DNA from: Firmicutes bacterium UBA1702 | GTDB taxonomy: Bacteria; Bacillota; Clostridia; Peptostreptococcales; Anaerovoracaceae | DNA: 44,405 nucleotides | Reading direction: 5' to 3' | Assembly (NCBI GenBank): GCA_002320005.1 | Contig: DCJK01000037.1 | Span: 1 to 44,405 of the forward strand | Shown here: positions 41,980 to 44,405 of the stretch, piece after piece | How the letters are laid out: every line of letters starts with the position of its first letter | Position numbering within the stretch: the stretch's first letter is position 1 | Notes under the pieces: model-generated | What the model saw: only the letters and a program-made list of their open reading frames with translations | Told to the model about the DNA's origin: nothing | Database searches by the model: none | Position numbers and translations under genes: made by a program

Positions 41980-43608
41980 ATGAAATTGCAATACAAGCAA
42001 ATTTACGAAAAGATCAAGACGGGGAGTGTGTCTTTAAGACGGCGCTTTGTATTGTATGTAACTTCTGCCATTGTTACATCGGTTGTGTTGCTGCTTTTAT
42101 TGTTGAGCCTGTTCGGCGTTCTTAATCCGGTGAATAGCCGCATAGATGCCCATCTTGACGATCAGCTCGACAATCACGTTGTACAGATGGAACGCGATGT
42201 TGATAAGCTGGCAGCATACTCTCTATCCTTTTCCGAACAGATGGAAGCGGTTATTGAGGACTATCTGACAGAACACGATCTGTCTTTTGGCGACTTAACA
42301 AATGACATTGATGCCTTGACCGCTTTGCAGGTAAAAGCTTTCGGAACCGTATATACCAATATCCGTATTGCCCCCTGCAGTGGTGCTTTCTACATATTAA
42401 ACACGACAGTAAATAACACCCTTAATTCGCCCCGCTATAACGGAATCTACATTAAGTTTGCCAACCTCTACGCCGAAAGCACCATAAACACAAAGGTCGC
42501 TTTGTTTCGTGGCTCCTCTGAGATTGCAAGAAATAACGACATCAACCTTTACAGCACTTGGCAGAACGAAATGCAAACAGATGTGTTTGCTGATATGAGC
42601 GTATTTGCTGAAAATGGTTATGTTTTGAGCAGCGTTACAAAGATTCCCGACACTTGGGAACGTGCAAGATATATTTATTCGCCGATATATGGCAAGGACG
42701 GTCAGGCAATCGGCATCTGCGGCTTTGAAATGAGCGATTTGTATCTCCAGCTCTCTTACAGCGCCGCCGATACGGAAAGTTCTCAAACCATATGTGCTCT
42801 GATTGATAAAACAGAGCAAGGATATGTAGGACAGTTTATCTCCAACCGTTCCGGCTATGTGCCCCCGGTATGTGAAAGCATTACTGTGAAGGAACACGGT
42901 TCTTTCTACGAATATCAATGTGGTGAATATGAATACATCGGCAAATCGAAGGACGTTGATATTGACGGAAACACCATAACCATTGCGATGATGTTCCCCA
43001 AGCAGCAATACGAAAGTATTGTCCGCGACGGACAGTTTAAGAATGTTGCCATTTTCTTCATTATTGCGGCGGTGGCAATCTGTGCCTGCTTGTGGTTGAG
43101 TAAGAAGTACATTACGCCAATCCGAAAGAGTATCACGCAGATCAAGACCAACAAGACGGATTTTACGCCGTCCGGAATTACCGAAATAGACGACCTTTTC
43201 GCTTTCCTTGCAGAGCAAGACCGTCAAAACGAAGCTGTGCTTGCGGAGATGGAAAGTCAGAAGGCAGAGATGCAGACCACGCTCGACCAAATGAGCAGTG
43301 AGCATAGTCAAGCGAAGCAGGAGATCACTCGTTTGGCATATTCCCGCAAAAACGAGGTTGACCCGGACGATTACGAGCAGTTCCTTTTGGGTATTAAATC
43401 GCTCACACCGATGGAACGAACAGTATTCAACCATTATCTTGAAGGCAAGAAAGTGAAAGAAATCATGGAGTTGGTCGGCTTCAAAGAATCCACCATCCGT
43501 TTCCACAACCGAAATATTTATTCCAAACTGGGAGTAAACTCGTTAAAACAGTTACTGCGGTTCGCCGCTATTATGAAGCGTGACGAAGAAGGAGGAGATA
43601 AAAAATGA
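41980..43608 (+). CDS. membrane-bound LuxR-type transcription regulator with extracytoplasmic sensor domain
   Basis: 542 residues; AAGGAGG 7 nt before the ATG. Order: short cytoplasmic N-terminus, membrane helix about 24-47, extracytoplasmic domain about 48-350 with PAS/Cache-like features (YIYSPIYGKDGQAIGICGFEM), second membrane helix about 354-372, a HAMP-like stretch, a coiled coil about 415-460, then a LuxR/GerE helix-turn-helix about 470-535 (LTPMERTVFNHYLEGKKVKEI, FKESTIRFHNRNIYSKLGV). No kinase or receiver domain is present, so signal and DNA binding are on one membrane-tethered chain. It overlaps the XRE gene by 4 bp. Confidence 0.88.
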   Translation: MKLQYKQIYEKIKTGSVSLRRRFVLYVTSAIVTSVVLLLLLLSLFGVLNPVNSRIDAHLDDQLDNHVVQMERDVDKLAAYSLSFSEQMEAVIEDYLTEHDLSFGDLTNDIDALTALQVKAFGTVYTNIRIAPCSGAFYILNTTVNNTLNSPRYNGIYIKFANLYAESTINTKVALFRGSSEIARNNDINLYSTWQNEMQTDVFADMSVFAENGYVLSSVTKIPDTWERARYIYSPIYGKDGQAIGICGFEMSDLYLQLSYSAADTESSQTICALIDKTEQGYVGQFISNRSGYVPPVCESITVKEHGSFYEYQCGEYEYIGKSKDVDIDGNTITIAMMFPKQQYESIVRDGQFKNVAIFFIIAAVAICACLWLSKKYITPIRKSITQIKTNKTDFTPSGITEIDDLFAFLAEQDRQNEAVLAEMESQKAEMQTTLDQMSSEHSQAKQEITRLAYSRKNEVDPDDYEQFLLGIKSLTPMERTVFNHYLEGKKVKEIMELVGFKESTIRFHNRNIYSKLGVNSLKQLLRFAAIMKRDEEGGDKK

Positions 43609-43820
43609 CATTGGCTGAAAGGCTTAATAAAATCATTGCCGAGCAGAATATTTCAAAAAGAGAGTTTGCAAAGCGTGTCGGGGTATCCGAGAATTATATT
43701 TATACTCTGACCGGCAGCACGAACAAGGTCGCTACCTTATCTCCCACCCTTGCGAAAGTCATTGCTTACGAGTTTGGTTACGATGCGAATTGGATACTAA
43801 ATGGGGATAAAACCGAATAA
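43605..43820 (+). CDS. small XRE-family DNA-binding protein
   Basis: 71 residues, essentially one helix-turn-helix domain: LAERLNKIIAEQNISKREFAKRVGV then SENYIYTLTGSTNKVATLSP and AKVIAYEFGYDANWIL. The ATG overlaps the sensor gene's stop (ATGA), with GGAGGAG upstream, so translation is probably coupled. It may be a co-regulator or autoregulator of the cassette. It ends before a strong terminator. Confidence 0.87.
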   Translation: MTLAERLNKIIAEQNISKREFAKRVGVSENYIYTLTGSTNKVATLSPTLAKVIAYEFGYDANWILNGDKTE

Positions 43821-43841
43821 TATAGGATAAGTCATCTCTTG

Positions 43842-43856
43842 TATTAGCTACTAATA
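43842..43856 (+). repeat. 15-bp dyad after the XRE gene
   Basis: TATTAG-CTA-CTAATA, perfect arms, between the XRE stop and the terminator. Two nearby TAGGATAA words (near 43823 and 43864) flank it. Possible small operator or only mRNA structure. Confidence 0.45.
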
Positions 43857-43868
43857 CCTATGTAGGAT

Positions 43869-43908
43869 AACAGGAACAAGTCTGTAACAGACCTGTTCCT
43901 GTTTTTCT
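43869..43908 (+). terminator. strong terminator of the cassette
   Basis: Two-part stem: AACAGGAACA / TGTTCCTGTT outside and GTCTG / CAGAC inside with a TAA loop, then TTTCTCT. Only single unpaired bases separate the two parts. The outer arms share ACAGGAAC / GTTCCTGT with the dyad at 40333, so the cassette is bracketed by related inverted repeats. Confidence 0.88.
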
Positions 43909-43926
43909 CTGATTTAGTCTATAGAA

Positions 43927-44099
43927 TCATAGTCTATTTAGTTTTCCAATCACGATGTACCTCGCATGGTTATATTCATACGAACAGGTAGATAGTGTAA
44001 TTAGAGTGTCATTTTCGGTGATTTCAACCTCTGAGCTGAATGTGGATTTTTCCTTAGCATTACTCAGGAACTCGGCAAACTCCTTTTCATCGGGATGCG
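43927..44099 (-). pseudogene. C-terminal fragment of a class B sortase
   Basis: The frame ending at 43927 reads HPDEKEFAEFLSNAKEKSTF, then ENDTLITLSTCSYEYNHARY and IVIGKL. This is the C-terminal end of a class B sortase, with the catalytic Cys in TLSTC and the Arg in NHARY. The catalytic His and the N-terminal two-thirds, including the membrane anchor, are missing. The sequence joins the HTH gene fragment at about 44085-44100. Not functional as a sortase. Confidence 0.85.
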
Positions 44100-44183
44100 T
44101 CCCTGTGCGCAATACTGATTCACACGACGCTCCGATATACCCCATTTATAGGAAGTTTCCCGTATGGAGAGATAACCTTTCAT
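44064..44183 (-). pseudogene. N-terminal fragment of an excisionase-like HTH gene
   Basis: From the ATG at 44183 (AAAGGAG upstream) the frame reads MKGYLSIRETSYKWGISERR then VNQYCAQGRIP, the start of a small MerR-like/HTH_17 domain common in excisionases and phage-type regulators. It then runs out of frame into the sortase fragment and stops at 44064. The rest of the normal domain, usually about 30-40 more residues, is lost. Promoter and ribosome site are intact, so a chimeric transcript is likely. Confidence 0.75.
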
Positions 44184-44222
44184 ACGCCGCTCCTTTCTGA
44201 CATACACAATAATACAATATAT

Positions 44223-44251
44223 ATTATATACGAATATCCGCAGTTTTTCAA
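44223..44251 (-). promoter_or_regulatory. sigma-A promoter of the broken HTH gene
   Basis: Minus strand TTGAAA (44251-44246), exactly 17 bp, TATAAT (44228-44223), 40 bp before the start codon at 44183. Confidence 0.8.
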
Positions 44252-44359
44252 GAATCGGCGTGAATTTTCGTTCCTTTCCGTTACTTTTCGTATCGGTTTG
44301 GAAAAATGCAGGGTGTTCACCGTAGTAGTAGTAAGAAAAGAGATACCGCAGCAAGCATA

Positions 44360-44379
44360 GGGAGTGTAGCCACACTCCC
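44360..44379. other. GGGAGTGT / ACACTCCC hairpin at the window edge
   Basis: Perfect 8-bp arms with a 4-nt loop, flanked on the right by a C/G-rich GCCCCCGCCGGGGC. It could be a transfer-origin or recombination hairpin of a mobile element, or the terminator of a gene beyond the window. The rest of 44184-44405 shows only the HTH promoter and no supportable gene. Confidence 0.45.
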
Positions 44380-44405
44380 GAAAAACGCCCCCGCCGGGGC
44401 ATGGA

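Noticed and set aside
42397..43506. A 369-codon minus-strand frame opposite the sensor-regulator gene
   Set aside because: The plus-strand frame has membrane helices, a LuxR HTH and good ribosome sites; the antisense product resembles nothing.
44184..44402. An upstream extension of the HTH fragment giving a 112-residue frame
   Set aside because: The extension crosses the promoter at 44223-44251; the ATG at 44183 has the ribosome site and the family-typical start.

Overview
The window reads as chromosomal DNA of an endospore-forming, Gram-positive member of the Clostridia, probably a gut or mucosal species. The evidence is a CwlJ-type cortex hydrolase next to a GerQ-like coat protein, sortase-anchored surface proteins, an LTA-synthase-like enzyme, strong AGGAGG ribosome binding sites, and Firmicute-type AddA, GpmI, PfkA and DnaE. 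I saw no rRNA, tRNA, CRISPR array, intact transposase or intact sortase.

Layout. (1) 1-4.0 kb: a decayed minus-strand remnant of a solute-binding lipoprotein gene, transcribed away from a large VWA + six-CnaB LPNTG surface protein. (2) 4.1-20 kb: ordinary core genes: addA; gpmI; a four-gene minus-strand operon (DUF308 membrane protein, BaiN/HI0933-like flavoprotein, HD-domain protein, COG2509-like flavoprotein) behind a clear sigma-A promoter; dinB; and the block dnaE-pfkA-flavodoxin-like protein. (3) 20-27 kb: a membrane-anchored EEP-family protein; an operon of two membrane proteins (one DUF5058-like) and an M20 amidohydrolase; then a MerR-family regulator co-directional with an LTA-synthase-like gene. 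The transporter/amidohydrolase operon starts at a promoter with a 19-bp spacer filled by a 21-bp dyad, the hallmark of MerR-type activation. (4) 27-28 kb: the cwlJ-gerQ-like spore pair. (5) 28-31.6 kb: small surface proteins and lipoproteins mixed with broken genes (3' half of asnS, a truncated signal-peptide ORF, an orphan sorting-signal tail), which looks like a recombination boundary.

(6) 31.6-43.9 kb is the most interesting part. On the minus strand, three small zinc-ribbon proteins precede a 1592-residue, G+C-rich secreted protein ending in a type I dockerin, and then a sortase-type cell-wall protein that begins with a cohesin-like domain. Divergent from these is a three-gene cassette: a solute-binding lipoprotein without any permease or ATPase, a membrane-spanning LuxR-type transcription regulator with a large extracytoplasmic sensor domain, and a small XRE regulator. 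The broken lipoprotein copy at the left edge lies in the same divergent arrangement next to another surface protein. My inference is that these cassettes sense an external ligand and control neighbouring adhesin genes, and that the dockerin protein docks onto the wall-anchored cohesin protein. (7) 43.9-44.4 kb: the end of a class B sortase joined to the start of an excisionase-like HTH gene, a second recombination scar.

All assignments come from reading motifs and protein sequences by eye. No database search, structure prediction or expression data were available.
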